Below are positions 9,256 through 19,770 of a stretch of DNA of 64,000 nucleotides, piece by piece. Location of the stretch: the NCBI GenBank assembly GCA_027923505.1, contig BROI01000012.1, forward strand, positions 620,001-684,000. The letters are read 5' to 3'. The DNA is from Mayamaea pseudoterrestris. Lineage: Eukaryota; Bacillariophyta; Bacillariophyceae; Sellaphorales; Sellaphoraceae. How positions within the stretch are numbered: position 1 is the stretch's first letter; each line of letters begins with the position of its first letter. The translations under genes and the position numbers were made by a program. Under the pieces are notes generated by a model. That model had not been told where the DNA came from and ran no database searches. It saw only the letters and a program-made list of their open reading frames with translations.

Positions 9256-11577
9256 ATGAGGTGTCTTTTACTCGTCGCCTTTGGTGTTTCTCTCGCAAGC
9301 GCTGACAAACAGCAATCACTTCGGGCTCGTAGCCTGGAGCGCAAGCTCACATACGACGACTGCTGTACCTGCAAGTATGTTCCGCTCGGTGCTGCAGCTG
9401 GTGCACGACGACAACTTATGACGGGCTCTAGCAGCGGCGGATACGAGTTAGTCTGCACGTGCGATCCAGCATGCGAAGCTGGAAGTGGGTCAGGCTCTGG
9501 ATCGGGATCAGGCTCAAGTGTATCAGACGGATCAAAACATGCGAAGGGGTCAAAAATTAAGGGCGGAAGCAGTGGTTCAAGCAGTTCAAAAGCTTCAAAA
9601 GGATCCAAAGGCGGTAGCAAGAGCAAGAAAGGCAGCAAGGGAGGTAGCAAGAGCTCCAAGGGCAGCAAGGGAGGAAAAGGCGGATCCAAGAGCTCCAAGG
9701 GCAGCAAGGGAGGAAAAGGTGGATCCAAGAGCGTCAAGGGGAGCGATAGCGGGTCATCGTCCCATTCGAACGGCTCCGGGAGCTCTAGTGGCCACTTTTC
9801 GGGCTCCGGTTCGGACTCCAGTTCCGGTCCTGGTAGTAAGGGCGCTAAGGGATCGAAAATCAAGGGCGGGTCAGGTTCAGGGACAAGCTCGGGTTCAGGC
9901 TCAGGGTCAGGATCAGGCTCAGGTTCAAGCTCAGGCTCAGGTTCAAGCTCAGGTTCGAAAGCTACGAAAGGCTCAAAGCACACGAGTAATTCAAGTTCTG
10001 CATCCGGCTCGGCCTCGGGCTCACGGTCAGGCTCAAGCTCGAGTAGTGGGTCGAAAGCAACGAAGGGCTCAAAACACACGAGTAATTCAGGTTCTGCATC
10101 AGGCTCAAGCTCAGGGTCAAGTGGGTCGAAAGCTACGAAGGGCTCAAAGCACGCAAGCAATTCAAATTCTATCTCGGGTTCGGGTTCGGGCTCGGGCTCG
10201 AGTTCCAGCAGCAAAGGTGTGAAAGGCTCGAAAGCCACCAGTGGGTCAAGTTCGGGCTCGGGCTCGGGCTCAGACTCAGGCTCAGGCTCAAGCTCAAATG
10301 GGTCAAAAGCTACAAAGGGCTCAAAACACACAAGCGATTCAGGCTCAAGTTCGGGCTCTAGTTCCGGTTCCAGCAGCAAAAGTGTGAAGGGCTCGAAAGC
10401 CACCAGTGGGTCAGGATCGGGCTCAGGATCGGTGTCAGACTCAGGATCAGGATCAGGCGGATCGAAAGCGGTAAAGGGCTCGAAACATACAAGTGATTCA
10501 GGATCTGTATCAGGATCAGGGTCGGGCTCAAGTTCAGGATCTCGCAGCTCCAAGGTGAAGAGTTCTGGCAGCAGTAAAGGCTCGGGATCCGGTAGCTCCG
10601 AGGTGAAGGGTTCCAGTGGCAGCAAAGGATCGTCCAGCAAGCACAAGCAATCTGGATCGGGTAGCTCGAAAGGCAAGGGTTCTGGTAGCAGCAAGGGAAT
10701 GAATGGTAGCACAAGCTCTTCCGGGCATGCAAGCGGATCCAATGTTGAAGGAAGCAAGGCTGTGAAAGGGAGCCACAGCGGTCCATGCTGCGACGAATAT
10801 GAATTTGTGTGTACGCGGGGATCATTCAGTGGAGACGCAAACTGTGATTATGTATGCATCAAACCATGCTCAAGTTCATCGTCCAGCGGGTCGACAAGCC
10901 ACAGTGTAAGTGGGAAGGTGTCAAAGAGCAGCAGTTCACACAAGAGCTCACACAAGAGCGGATCGAAAGGTGGCTCGTCAAAGGGATCCAAATCAACGTC
11001 GAAAAAGTCCAGCAAAGGCGGATCGTCCAAGGGGTCCAAGACAACATCAAAGAAGAGCTCCGGTAGCAAACATGGTGGATCCAAGGGCTCCAAAACTTCG
11101 TCCAAGGCATCGCACAAAGGCAGCGGATCTAGCACCAGTAAAGCGGCCAAGTCTTCAAAATCCAAAGGTGGCAGCAAAGGTTCCAAAGCTGCGTCGCACA
11201 AGTCCAGCGGCTCGGGCGGGGGCAGCGGCTCAAACCAGAGCGGCTCGTCATCAAGTTCGTCAAGCAAGGGACACAGTGGTTCAACCAAGGAAACGACTGC
11301 TCCTGTGTCGTCTTCGAAAGGGCAATCGAGTAAATCAAGCGGCTCCACCGTGTTTGGAAGTGGATCAACGAAAGGTTCGGTAGCTCCGCCTTCTAAAAGC
11401 TCCAAAACAGGAGGTACTCCGGTTGTTGGATCGGGTGCATCAGTCGAAGACGAATGTTGCGAGTGGAGGGAAGTCTGCGACGAGGCACCAGAGAACCAAG
11501 CTGGCAGTGGAAGCAACGGTGTTTTCCGTGCACTTGGTGCGAGCTGCGAAAAGATTTGTATCTCGTATGACTGCTAA
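9256..11577 (+). CDS. Secreted silaffin-like Lys/Ser/Gly-rich protein with three Cys modules
   Basis: 773 residues, no intron. A clear signal peptide ([16 protein letters not shown]) is followed by RKL and RRQL, which fit the RXL processing motif described for diatom silaffins. Three Cys-rich modules, each opening with CC, lie at about 36-73, 511-538 and 734-773, and are separated by two long low-complexity tracts. The first tract begins with dense lysine clusters ([16 protein letters not shown] and repeats, about 112-170), i.e. the K-x(1-5)-K spacing of silaffin pentalysine clusters, then Ser-Gly repeats with regularly spaced [11 protein letters not shown]-like cassettes. The second tract (about 545-720) is again SKGSK-rich. 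Such proteins are hyperphosphorylated on Ser and modified on Lys in the silica deposition vesicle, where they drive silica precipitation. That role is inferred; a secreted adhesive or mucin-like wall protein is the alternative. Confidence 0.8.
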   Translation: MRCLLLVAFGVSLASADKQQSLRARSLERKLTYDDCCTCKYVPLGAAAGARRQLMTGSSSGGYELVCTCDPACEAGSGSGSGSGSGSSVSDGSKHAKGSKIKGGSSGSSSSKASKGSKGGSKSKKGSKGGSKSSKGSKGGKGGSKSSKGSKGGKGGSKSVKGSDSGSSSHSNGSGSSSGHFSGSGSDSSSGPGSKGAKGSKIKGGSGSGTSSGSGSGSGSGSGSSSGSGSSSGSKATKGSKHTSNSSSASGSASGSRSGSSSSSGSKATKGSKHTSNSGSASGSSSGSSGSKATKGSKHASNSNSISGSGSGSGSSSSSKGVKGSKATSGSSSGSGSGSDSGSGSSSNGSKATKGSKHTSDSGSSSGSSSGSSSKSVKGSKATSGSGSGSGSVSDSGSGSGGSKAVKGSKHTSDSGSVSGSGSGSSSGSRSSKVKSSGSSKGSGSGSSEVKGSSGSKGSSSKHKQSGSGSSKGKGSGSSKGMNGSTSSSGHASGSNVEGSKAVKGSHSGPCCDEYEFVCTRGSFSGDANCDYVCIKPCSSSSSSGSTSHSVSGKVSKSSSSHKSSHKSGSKGGSSKGSKSTSKKSSKGGSSKGSKTTSKKSSGSKHGGSKGSKTSSKASHKGSGSSTSKAAKSSKSKGGSKGSKAASHKSSGSGGGSGSNQSGSSSSSSSKGHSGSTKETTAPVSSSKGQSSKSSGSTVFGSGSTKGSVAPPSKSSKTGGTPVVGSGASVEDECCEWREVCDEAPENQAGSGSNGVFRALGASCEKICISYDC

Positions 11578-12008
11578 TTTCAGGCATTGAACGCCTGGAG
11601 ACGATGCTGTTAGATTTTGCGTGCATGTCGATTTGCGCCATGCAGATAAGAAATTAAAGCACATTTATACATTATTGGAGACGCATTCATATAGCTGTAC
11701 GCTCTTGTGTGATAGTAGATAGCCGAGTTGTGGCAGGAAAGTTGCCTTGGAAATTTGGATATCCATGTCCAAGCCGATTCGGCGACTGATGAGGTGCGTG
11801 AAACGGTGCGACATGAGCGATGGCGCGGTGATCCTTTCTTGTGACAACCAACCATGCGGCGATGACCAACTCTTTCGTCGCGATTAGACCTCCAATGAGT
11901 AAACTAATTGAAACCTAGCAAGCACTTGCATCTCTTATACTAATAAGATTGGTTAAACGGGCTACCGGTAGATTTTACCGTGTTTACTGCTTGCTTGTCG
12001 GCGTCAGA
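11578..12008. other. Intergenic with CTACCGGTAG palindrome
   Basis: 431 bp covering the 3' end of the silaffin-like gene (AATTAAAG near 11651) and the promoter of the aminotransferase gene. CTACCGGTAG at 11962-11971 lies 38 bp upstream of the aminotransferase ATG. No coding region is seen. Confidence 0.5.
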
Positions 12009-13505
12009 ATGAGAGTCGCTTCTTTGCTGCCGACGACGACGACGAGGTCTATGCTCGTTGGCATGCGCGACATGTCGACAGCGAAGCTGCGGACACTTCG
12101 GTCTCTATCAAGCTACCCTTCTCGTCTCTACTCGACGTCAAGTCCATTGTCTGAAAGTCACAAGCAAAGGAATGCTCTCGTTTCCTCGCGAGGTGCGTCG
12201 GTCGTCGGTCGTTTACCAACATACTTGGCGGACGCTCGAGCGGTTGAATCATACTCCAAGGAAACTCCTAATGGAGCTCTCCAGCTTGGTGTTGCGGAAT
12301 CACTGTTACTAGAAGACTGGCTCCTGCCCATGCTGAACGTCCAGCCGCAACTGGAAATTCCAGCCGACTGCATTTACTATCAGCAAACCATGGGACGACT
12401 GGCCACGCGAGAGGCATTTGCAGATTACATGAAGGAAGTCCTCAATCTATCCTACACTCCTGATCCTGACAATATTGTACTGGGTTCTGGATGCAACGCT
12501 GTTTTAGAGAATTTGTGCATGGTATTGGCCGACGTTGGCGATGCTATATTGATACCCACTCCTTACTATGCGGCATTTGAGTTTGACGTTGGCGCTAGAG
12601 CTGGTTTGATAGTTGAGCCAGTCATTACGGGAGGAGCAGAGCGTGTGAAAGAAATGAAGAATAGGTTTGCTCGCGTCGACAAACTTGATGCTACCATGTA
12701 CTATCCAACCACTCAATCACTGGAAGCGGCATATCAACAATGTTTACAAGCTGACCGGGCGCCTCGCATACTCCTCTTGAGCCATCCGCACAATCCGCTC
12801 GGTATTTGCTATCCAGCCGCTGTTGTGAATGAGTGTATTGACTGGGCCGTTTCAAAGGAAATTCATGTCATTTCTGACGAAATTTACGCCGGAAGCATTT
12901 ACAAACCCGACGACGCGCAGTTTGTTTCGGCGCTGGAACTTTGCAATGACGGATCTGGCAATGTTGGACCCTTTGTTCACTGGGTCTACTCCTTGAGTAA
13001 AGATTTTTGCTCGTCGGGTCTGCGAGTCGGCGTGTCGTACACGTGCAACGACAAAATTCGTCTCCCGTTGCAAAAGCTCAATGATCTTTGTCAACTACCA
13101 TCCACGACGCAAGTATGGACGCAACATATGTTGACGGCTCGAGCCAAGGGCGAATCGTGGACGACTGCCTTTCGAAGAGAGAACCATGAGCGACTAAAAG
13201 CACGATGCGATGCGTTGACGCAAGTGTTGCGAAAGATTGGTGTACCCTACCTGCCGGCGACGGCCGGCTTGTTTCTGTGGATTGATTTTAGCCGCTTTCT
13301 TCCGCATGAAGGCACCGCTGCAGAGCGAGAGCGAGCTCTGTACATGGAGATGGTCAAGGAGCATGGATTGTTGTTTACGCCAGGCTGGTCGATGAGAAAT
13401 GACAAACCAGGTTTCTTTCGATGCGTCTTTACGGCCGCTACTGACGAAGAATTTGCGATGGCTCTACAAAGACTTCGCAAATTTGCGGAAAGCAAGAAGC
13501 AATAG
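12009..13505 (+). CDS. PLP-dependent class I/II aminotransferase, ACC synthase-like
   Basis: 498 residues from the first ATG (12009); an upstream in-frame TTG is not used here. Residues 1-50 are Arg/Ser/Thr-rich and almost free of acids, suggesting an organelle presequence. The fold-type I core shows YYQQTMGRLATREAFADYM, then VLGSGCNAVLENL, PTPYYAAFEFD, LLLSHPHNPLGICY (substrate/PLP-binding NP), VISDEIYAG (Asp and Tyr contacting PLP) and SLSKDFCSSGLRVGV with the Schiff-base lysine at about residue 331. The order and the SLSKD motif are closest to 1-aminocyclopropane-1-carboxylate synthase and ACS-like aminotransferases. Whether it makes ACC or only transaminates cannot be told; many ACS-like proteins lack ACS activity. 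It is convergent with NAA50. Confidence 0.85.
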   Translation: MRVASLLPTTTTRSMLVGMRDMSTAKLRTLRSLSSYPSRLYSTSSPLSESHKQRNALVSSRGASVVGRLPTYLADARAVESYSKETPNGALQLGVAESLLLEDWLLPMLNVQPQLEIPADCIYYQQTMGRLATREAFADYMKEVLNLSYTPDPDNIVLGSGCNAVLENLCMVLADVGDAILIPTPYYAAFEFDVGARAGLIVEPVITGGAERVKEMKNRFARVDKLDATMYYPTTQSLEAAYQQCLQADRAPRILLLSHPHNPLGICYPAAVVNECIDWAVSKEIHVISDEIYAGSIYKPDDAQFVSALELCNDGSGNVGPFVHWVYSLSKDFCSSGLRVGVSYTCNDKIRLPLQKLNDLCQLPSTTQVWTQHMLTARAKGESWTTAFRRENHERLKARCDALTQVLRKIGVPYLPATAGLFLWIDFSRFLPHEGTAAERERALYMEMVKEHGLLFTPGWSMRNDKPGFFRCVFTAATDEEFAMALQRLRKFAESKKQ

Positions 13506-13610
13506 AGTCTTTAAGATGAAGGCTTTGTCTTGATACAATTTTGTGTGACATAATGGGATGTAAAGTCGCTAACAACCGTTTTCTACGCACTCGAAAAAAC
13601 GTGTTCATGA

Positions 13611-14302
13611 TTATAAAGTCGCAGGAGCAAACTGGCGTCTTGATGCTGCTCTGTCTAGCGGAAGAGTGACGTTCGGCAATCCTTTCGTTGATGAACTGTC
13701 GTCGGCCAAGCGTACGTTCGTCGCCAAAACCTTCTTGTAGAGCAGATAGCAGTGCGGGTGATCAATGCGCTTGTAATAGTTCTTGATGAGATCACCCTTT
13801 GCAAAATTGAAGCGGTCTGTATAGAATCGAATCGCGTCAATATTAGATACTTGCACATGCAGGGCAACTTCCTCGATCGCTGGTTGCTTGGTGCATCCAT
13901 CCAGTATATTCTGCAGCAACTGACTGCCAATTTCTCGACCTCGAAAGGCTGCTACTACAGCGAGTGTCATGATGTATAGTCGTCGTGGCTCGCTTGGGTC
14001 TAATCGAGCGCAAATTGCACCAACCAATGTTCCCTTGTAATAAGCGCATCGATTTAAGATGTTTCCGTTCTTTCCCTTCAGTATATTCCGGTATAATGAT
14101 TCATTGTACGCGACAGGCAGCGATGCATCGTTCATCTTCCGAACCTGGAAATAAGAATGAAAAATAAAGACTCTTTCAGATGAGGTAGATGCAAAGTGCA
14201 AAGTGCATCTGGATGAAAGTGCAGCGAACATCAACAACAACTGCATACCTGAGCAACATTTTCGGCGGTGATGGGGCCAAACTCAACTTTAAGAGGCTTC
14301 AT
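13611..14302 (-). CDS. NAA50: N-alpha-acetyltransferase 50 (NAA50), two exons
   Basis: Exon 1 is 14302-14249 and encodes MKPLKVEFGPITAENVAQ. A 104-nt GT-AG intron (14248-14145) is followed by exon 2, 14144-13611, joined in phase 0 to VRKMNDASLPVAYN. The product is 195 residues. NAA50 acetylates Met-starting N-termini and associates with the NatA complex. The conserved PVAYNESLY (substrate pocket; PVSYN in human), RRLYIMTLAVVAAFRGREIG (GNAT motif A with the acetyl-CoA loop), LHVQVSNIDAIRFY and KNYYKRIDHPHCYLL are all present in the family order. A C-terminal extension of about 35 residues beyond the core is not conserved. Splicing is required to obtain the first strand, so the exon pair is well supported. 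Confidence 0.92.
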
Positions 14303-14413
14303 GGCATCCTATTTGTCTGTCATGGGCATGGGATCAACTCGTGTTGTCAGTGCAACGAAAAAATGGAAGCGCATTGGCTCATGGTCATTGTCGAAGAAAC
14401 ACAAAATCACTCA

Positions 14414-14622
14414 TTGACTTTTCACTGGCACTCGTTCCGTACTATTGCCTTTGTGACGCAGTTTTCACTGGCACGCGTTTCATGTTATAGCCTTATGACG
14501 TAGCTTTCACTGGCACCCGTTTTGTATTATTGCCTTGTGACGTAATTGACACTGGCACTTGTTTCGTTCTATTGCCTCATGACGTAATTGACACTGGCAC
14601 TTGTTTCATACTATTGCCTAGC
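14414..14622. repeat. 42-bp tandem repeat with TGACGT boxes (locus 1)
   Basis: Five units of 42 bp. The two best have the form TGACGTAATTGACACTGGCA followed by CTTGTTTCRTACTATTGCCTCA. The array starts about 110 bp upstream of the NAA50 start codon. TGACGT is the bZIP/CRE half-core. Related nine-unit arrays lie at 31962-32325 and 50686-51049. Each unit is four turns of B-DNA, so the boxes would lie on one face of the helix. Confidence 0.85.
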
Positions 14623-15352
14623 CACAAAAGCGCTGGCTCCCACCGTCACATTGATGACAACCATCAAAGTACAAGTACTTGTCCTTCTCCTTTACAGCAA
14701 CCGGCTCTTTCGCAATGATTGACATCGTCCCAGTCTTTTGTACAAAGGAATGATTGTGCAGGTCCTCAAAAGCAGTGGAGACTGCCGGTAGTACCTTTCA
14801 ACGGGGTTTGATGCGGCAACTGCCAAGGAAACAGGAACGCGGGTGTTTCCTACTACCATTTCTTCTAGTGTTACATCAAAGCCGACCGTTTCTGCCACTA
14901 GAAGCAGAAGCAACAATGGCGCTAATTTTGAAGTGGTCTGTTTGTGCTGCAGCTGTCAGACAGGACCGAAGGATCTTGTTGATGGTTAGATACGCACACG
15001 CACGCTCCAGCTGCAAGCTGCAATCCCCCAATCCTATGGATTATAGCGCTGAAATATGATGCGCTACTCGAAAACAGTTATTAATCAGTCGCATTTTTGG
15101 TCCTCTGCTGCGCTGCTGCTCGGCATATAGGCGAGTTGCTCAGGATTGGTGGGATTGATTGCTCGTGATTGTTGCGGCGCTTGCCTTTGATCCTTTCATA
15201 AAGCTGACAATGACTGTCACCCTACGATAGCAAATCGAAACTGCAGCTCCAGCAGCCGTCGCAGCAACTGGAGTTCCAAATCAATCAGCGGCTCAATGGA
15301 GTAGCATAAACGCTGCGTCGACGTTTAGAGCTATCGCAAGTCTTCATTCCGT

Positions 15353-16454
15353 CATGTCAAGCATCATTGCTGGTTCGGTTTTGGTAAGAGTTAGCTGACT
15401 GCTATGGACTTAAATGAGTAAAAAGATCAAGTTATTATAGACTGACTTACGTTCCGCGTATGCAGGAGTGTTAACATACTGTGAAAAAACCAGAAGTGGT
15501 CGCACCGAGCTTGACAACGCCACACTCAAACGGCTCCATGCTGCCTTAAAAAAACCTTGCTGGCTGATACGCGTTCCACTGGTTTTAGGCAGTGCTACCA
15601 CCACAGATTCCACGACATGTGTTTGGTCGGACCGGGCTGCTGGAACACTCACGCCATTTGCGAGCGTTGCTGCCAAGCTGGATCAACAGTCTTCGCTCAG
15701 GTCCAATGAAATTAATGCAGAGCGAAAATCGAGCACAGGATCCATTTAAACAAGTTGAATTGGCCTAGTGTTGCTAGTGGGATCTTGCAGCGAGCTTCAT
15801 TTTTCCAGCTGCTCTCTAATCTGTTCCGGCACGCTTTGAGTGATGTGCTTATGTTGCCTTCGAGTAGTCGGGTGAAGAAGCATGGGATAAATAGACACTC
15901 TTCCGATGAAGCCTCGTCGATAGCATCGTTAGCATCTTCCTCGTCAATGGCAGCTACTTTAGAGCAAATCCATCCTCTTCGTCCACATCCATCTAATTGA
16001 TCTCATTGAGGTGCGACGGCTTCTTGCTCGTCAATGTGCCCCGTTCACCGATAACAAGGCATCAGAACTTGCAACCCGCTTGGTAGCTCTATCAGCAATT
16101 TCCTCTTCTTCCAATTCAACAAAAGTCCCTCATACACTCGAGAATCGCGTGACGTTTGTGCGTCGGTTGGAAGTAGAGGCACAACATTCGGAAATGGAGC
16201 ATCCCATTCTCAAGGTTTTGTTTATGAATCAATCTTATTACTGCTGGATCTCTTCAATAAAGATGTTTGACTTACCTCACCGCCTCTAGCGCTGCCCAAA
16301 GGCGCGGATGGCGATGAAGGAATCAAATATTGTTGCGTTTGATTGCATACTATTTGCAGCATCGAATAGTTCCGCGGCCCAAAGCAACAAGCAGCTAGTC
16401 GCTTCCAAAACTTGTCTTGTCTTGTTGTTGCTCTTCTATATATATAAACGCTAG
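15353..16454 (+). CDS. Probable spliced gene, structure unresolved
   Basis: Several abutting open stretches on the plus strand look coding but change frame. A possible exon 1 is MSSIIAGSVL at 15353, ending at GTAAGA. After CAG at 15464 comes a 95-codon stretch (SGRTELDNATLKRLHAALKK) to 15749. A second frame runs over 15740-16000 (VASGILQRASFFQLLSNLF, then Ser-rich). A third runs over about 15965-16214 (HLIDLIEVRRLLARQCAPF). After a strong acceptor (TATTTGCAG, 16359) a frame ends in CLVLLLLFYIYKR, a possible membrane tail. A further coding-like stretch at 14770-14988 (TGTRVFPTTISSSVTSKP) may belong to it. The opposite strand also has two GTAAGT donors (near 16270 and 15450), so the strand is uncertain. 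No family is recognised. Confidence 0.33.
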
Positions 16455-17042
16455 CAGCAGTCGTCGTTGTTGTTGGGTTCAAATTGCCAGGCAAGGGTAC
16501 GCTCATGTTCATGACGGCAGCTGTTGTGCATTGTTCTGCCGCTGCAGATCCGTCCGACACATTGCCCTGCGCACTTGACCTACTAGCCGCTATTGATGCT
16601 CCCATGCGCTCAAGATAGGCCAAATGAACGCCGTTCAATGCATATAATGTCTTGATTCTCGATTGACCTTGATGCTATCAAATCGAACGTGCATGATACC
16701 GGCGCGAGCGACAGCCCCGGCGAGCAAACAAGTGGGAGTGAACGCCATCACGAGCAGATGGTTGCATAGTCAACGTGTTGTTAATGTAAAGATAAGATGT
16801 CGAGGGTAAAGATCCATTTTGCTGGTGAACATGAATGTTGCGATGAAAATGGCACTGAGAGAACCAGTGTGACACTGTCACGCGAGTCGTGCGAATCGCA
16901 AGTTCGACGAATTTTCACCATGAACGATTCAATCAGTCTTGCAATGCGATGGCCGGCGACGCGTCCCTTCTAATGAGAGACCTTCTTAGTAGAGGTCGCG
17001 GAACTAACGTAGTTGCTGCTTGAAGCGATTGACAATGAATGC
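16455..17042. other. Intergenic, no recognisable gene
   Basis: 588 bp upstream of the Gln-rich gene. It has a TATATATATAAA box at its left edge (16437-16448). Short open frames on the minus strand show no recognisable composition or motifs. Confidence 0.4.
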
Positions 17043-19412
17043 ATGAAAGCTTTACTAAAGGCCGCCAAGCATAGCATGCCGAGCAGGCAGAATCGGCATG
17101 CTGAATTACAAGAAGCACCTGCACAGCACCAGCAGGAACAAGAGTTACATGGAAGAAAGGTTAAACATCAGCAATCTAAAAGAAAGGACGATAGTTCCGA
17201 ATCTTTGTCGTTGACTCGCGATGGAACGACTTTAACCTTGTCACTCCAGCAACACAACGATCGCGACGTATCGGGGACACCAACACCGTTCGATGAAGAC
17301 GACGACGAGCATGACAACAATGATGATACAGCATCGTCGCCAACCACCATGGTAGAATCATTGGTCTTCTCGACGTTCAACTCAGAACATAAAAGTCGAC
17401 TGCCTCATCCAGATGCCGCCCTCATTAGATTGGCCGAGTCGCGACATGCATCACCACTTCGTGCTGTATCATCCGTTTCGAGCACGGGCAGCTCATCGTT
17501 TCAAATGCTGGATGTAGATGGAAGTATAGCGAGACGTCGAAGGAGGCGATCGGGGGCCTTGATGAACTTGGCAACCATTGAGCGACTGCACTCGTCGGCT
17601 GATCCGTATACCATAAAGCGTGAGGAGAACATTGTTCGGCAGCAACACCCAGCGGAGCAGCAACGACATCAAGATACACACATTCATAACTTGAATTTAC
17701 CTAATCCGCACCAGCAACCATTATCTGAAACTCAGCACGGCAACGTCGACCAAAGCGTACCGTACTACCAACCTGGACCCACCATGCGGACGCTGCAGCA
17801 ACCACGGACGCTGACTCAATTCTTTCGTGAGCGTGAGCAACACGTCGATAACACCAGTGATGAGCTTGTCAATATGAAAATGTTTGTGGAGACGCTACGT
17901 CAAGCGGAAACATCGGAAGACAAACATGGCGTTGGTGGGAGAAGGACCACTTGTCTGCCATCTACGCAAACACAACCATTAACGCATCAGCAGCCCAGAG
18001 ATCATCTATTATTACCAACATACGCAACTTTGGAGCAGCAGAAAGCCGGCAATCAGCGACATCATCAACAGACGACACAGCTACGCTCAATTTACTTGTA
18101 CGAGGAAAAGAAGGAAGCGGATCTTGGGGATGGCAACATAGCGCGGCCTACTCCCCGCAAGGATTCCGTTGTTGGGCGCTCTCGCCAATGCTACAATGAT
18201 CAGCAGCAAGATCAATGTATGCATAAATTATCACCGGAGGATCACCGGTCAGGACACGCACATGAGTTGGAAAGTGATTTTGAACAGTTACATAAAATTT
18301 CGCAGCAATATAGAAGGTTTGACCCGCAAAAACCTCGGCCAGCACTGCCCTCACAGTGCCTAATAGCGAATCAGCGGGAACATAACGATTGCACACCTTT
18401 GCAACAATATCAACAGCAAGGGCAGCGACTATCGACTGATGATCAAGCAGCTGAGTCACGGCGATTTGACGGCCTGCAAATGTCGGAGACTCGTGTCGCT
18501 TACCAGCAAGATCAGCACGACCGAACAAGCTCGCTACAGGCACTACAAAATGTGGAATCACAATTCTCTGGCATTCGGCCGTCGGAGCAGCTAATGCGCG
18601 AGTCAGAGAATCGTGCTTACAAAACGTCGCAACAGCACGAACAGCTGGAGCAATTTGTAAACCATCCCTCGCCCGCCACATCGCTTTCAAATCAATCCAA
18701 ACGATTGGCACTAGTTCATGCGCCGATCAACCGTTCCACTTCGCTTACTTCAAATCAATCAAGAATAACTGATACAATTGATGAGATATCGCCTGCTGAC
18801 CGATCCCCAAGGTGGTCATCTTTTTCCTCGTCGCTGGTGTCGCCGAACATGCGTAGTAAAGCTGTCGAGGAAGGGCCCATGCGAGCAAAACTTCACCGCC
18901 ATACAATTGCTAGCACAACCGAACCAAGTGGCATTCCAGTCCAATGGTCGCGAAACATTTCTGACGACGAACTGCGGGAAGATAGCAAGCTCAATGTAGA
19001 TCCGCGTACGATTTCGAGAGCTGACGAAATTGGCAAGACCGCAGAGCCGGAAAATGCTGGGGCAAACGAGCGACGTGCCAAGCCAAGTGAGCGACACCGT
19101 AGGAAGAGTCAGTCCATTCTGCGCGCCCACGATTACGAACACGTAAGCTATGACCTGACTGGATGCAAAAATGGATTACCAAAAGTACTTTGGAAGCTCT
19201 TTCGAGATTGTGCTGACATCGAAGACAATTTAAGCGAGGCATCGGAGGAGTTCTTTGTTGAGCAAACTTCTTTTATTGAAGCACAATTCGAAAGCGGAGA
19301 CAATATCGGAACCAGGCCGGGCCATGTGCCTTTTGGACATGGCCCGCAGATTCTTGCTAAAAATTCGACCCACTTGGCTGGAGTCAATTCTCAAACAACC
19401 GCCAAGTCGTGA
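17043..19412 (+). CDS. Large Gln/His/Ser-rich disordered protein, function unknown
   Basis: 789 residues from the first ATG. It is almost entirely low complexity: Gln/His-rich (repeated HQQ, QQHQ), with an acidic patch EDDDEHDNNDD (about 86-96) and a basic run SIARRRRRRSG (about 160-170) that could be a nuclear signal. The only stretch that looks folded is near the C-terminus (about 695-765): HDYEHVSYDLTGCKNGLPKV, then LWKLFRDCADIEDNLSEASE, then EFFVEQTSFIEAQFESG. This short hydrophobic/acidic segment may be a conserved binding domain. A transcription or RNA-associated scaffold is plausible from composition alone. No domain is named. The reading frame is open for 2.4 kb, which is strong evidence for coding. 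Confidence 0.7.
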   Translation: MKALLKAAKHSMPSRQNRHAELQEAPAQHQQEQELHGRKVKHQQSKRKDDSSESLSLTRDGTTLTLSLQQHNDRDVSGTPTPFDEDDDEHDNNDDTASSPTTMVESLVFSTFNSEHKSRLPHPDAALIRLAESRHASPLRAVSSVSSTGSSSFQMLDVDGSIARRRRRRSGALMNLATIERLHSSADPYTIKREENIVRQQHPAEQQRHQDTHIHNLNLPNPHQQPLSETQHGNVDQSVPYYQPGPTMRTLQQPRTLTQFFREREQHVDNTSDELVNMKMFVETLRQAETSEDKHGVGGRRTTCLPSTQTQPLTHQQPRDHLLLPTYATLEQQKAGNQRHHQQTTQLRSIYLYEEKKEADLGDGNIARPTPRKDSVVGRSRQCYNDQQQDQCMHKLSPEDHRSGHAHELESDFEQLHKISQQYRRFDPQKPRPALPSQCLIANQREHNDCTPLQQYQQQGQRLSTDDQAAESRRFDGLQMSETRVAYQQDQHDRTSSLQALQNVESQFSGIRPSEQLMRESENRAYKTSQQHEQLEQFVNHPSPATSLSNQSKRLALVHAPINRSTSLTSNQSRITDTIDEISPADRSPRWSSFSSSLVSPNMRSKAVEEGPMRAKLHRHTIASTTEPSGIPVQWSRNISDDELREDSKLNVDPRTISRADEIGKTAEPENAGANERRAKPSERHRRKSQSILRAHDYEHVSYDLTGCKNGLPKVLWKLFRDCADIEDNLSEASEEFFVEQTSFIEAQFESGDNIGTRPGHVPFGHGPQILAKNSTHLAGVNSQTTAKS

Positions 19413-19770
19413 TGCGCACAAGCGTACTCGCGCGTATGACGACGACAATCAGATAGACACAATGGCGGAAGGGAATGAGCTCTATGCATAACAAACAGCA
19501 GTGCAGCTTTGCAGCTTTGCGCGGTCTGTGCCAATAGGGAGAAGCTCCATTGAATGTTGACGTCGTATAGGCAACAATTGCCTTCATCCTGGGGTAAGAT
19601 AGTCATGCAAAAAATGAGGATGTACAGGATGATAATCAAGCTGAAAGCAATGAGCGACATGGCAAACGAGTTTTGTCAAAACGTCAAGGGCAATGTGTAC
19701 AACGTAGCCTACCGGTAGTAGTTGCTTATGAAAATAGGTTGTTTATCTTCCCGTACTTGATCAGACAGCT
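19413..19770. other. Convergent 3' intergenic region
   Basis: 358 bp between two convergent genes. It contains CTACCGGTAG at 19709-19718. No gene is seen. Confidence 0.5.

Noticed and set aside
9243-11516. Long minus-strand frames rich in Pro/Glu/Leu (9243-10757 and 10848-11516)
   Set aside because: They are mirror images of the Ser/Gly/Lys repeats on the plus strand, which has the signal peptide and Cys modules; repeat codons remove stops on the other strand.
14692-14916. Minus-strand frame (GFDVTLEEMVVGNTRVPVSL) as an exon
   Set aside because: The plus-strand reading of the same stretch is equally coding-like, and no matching splice partner was found on the minus strand.
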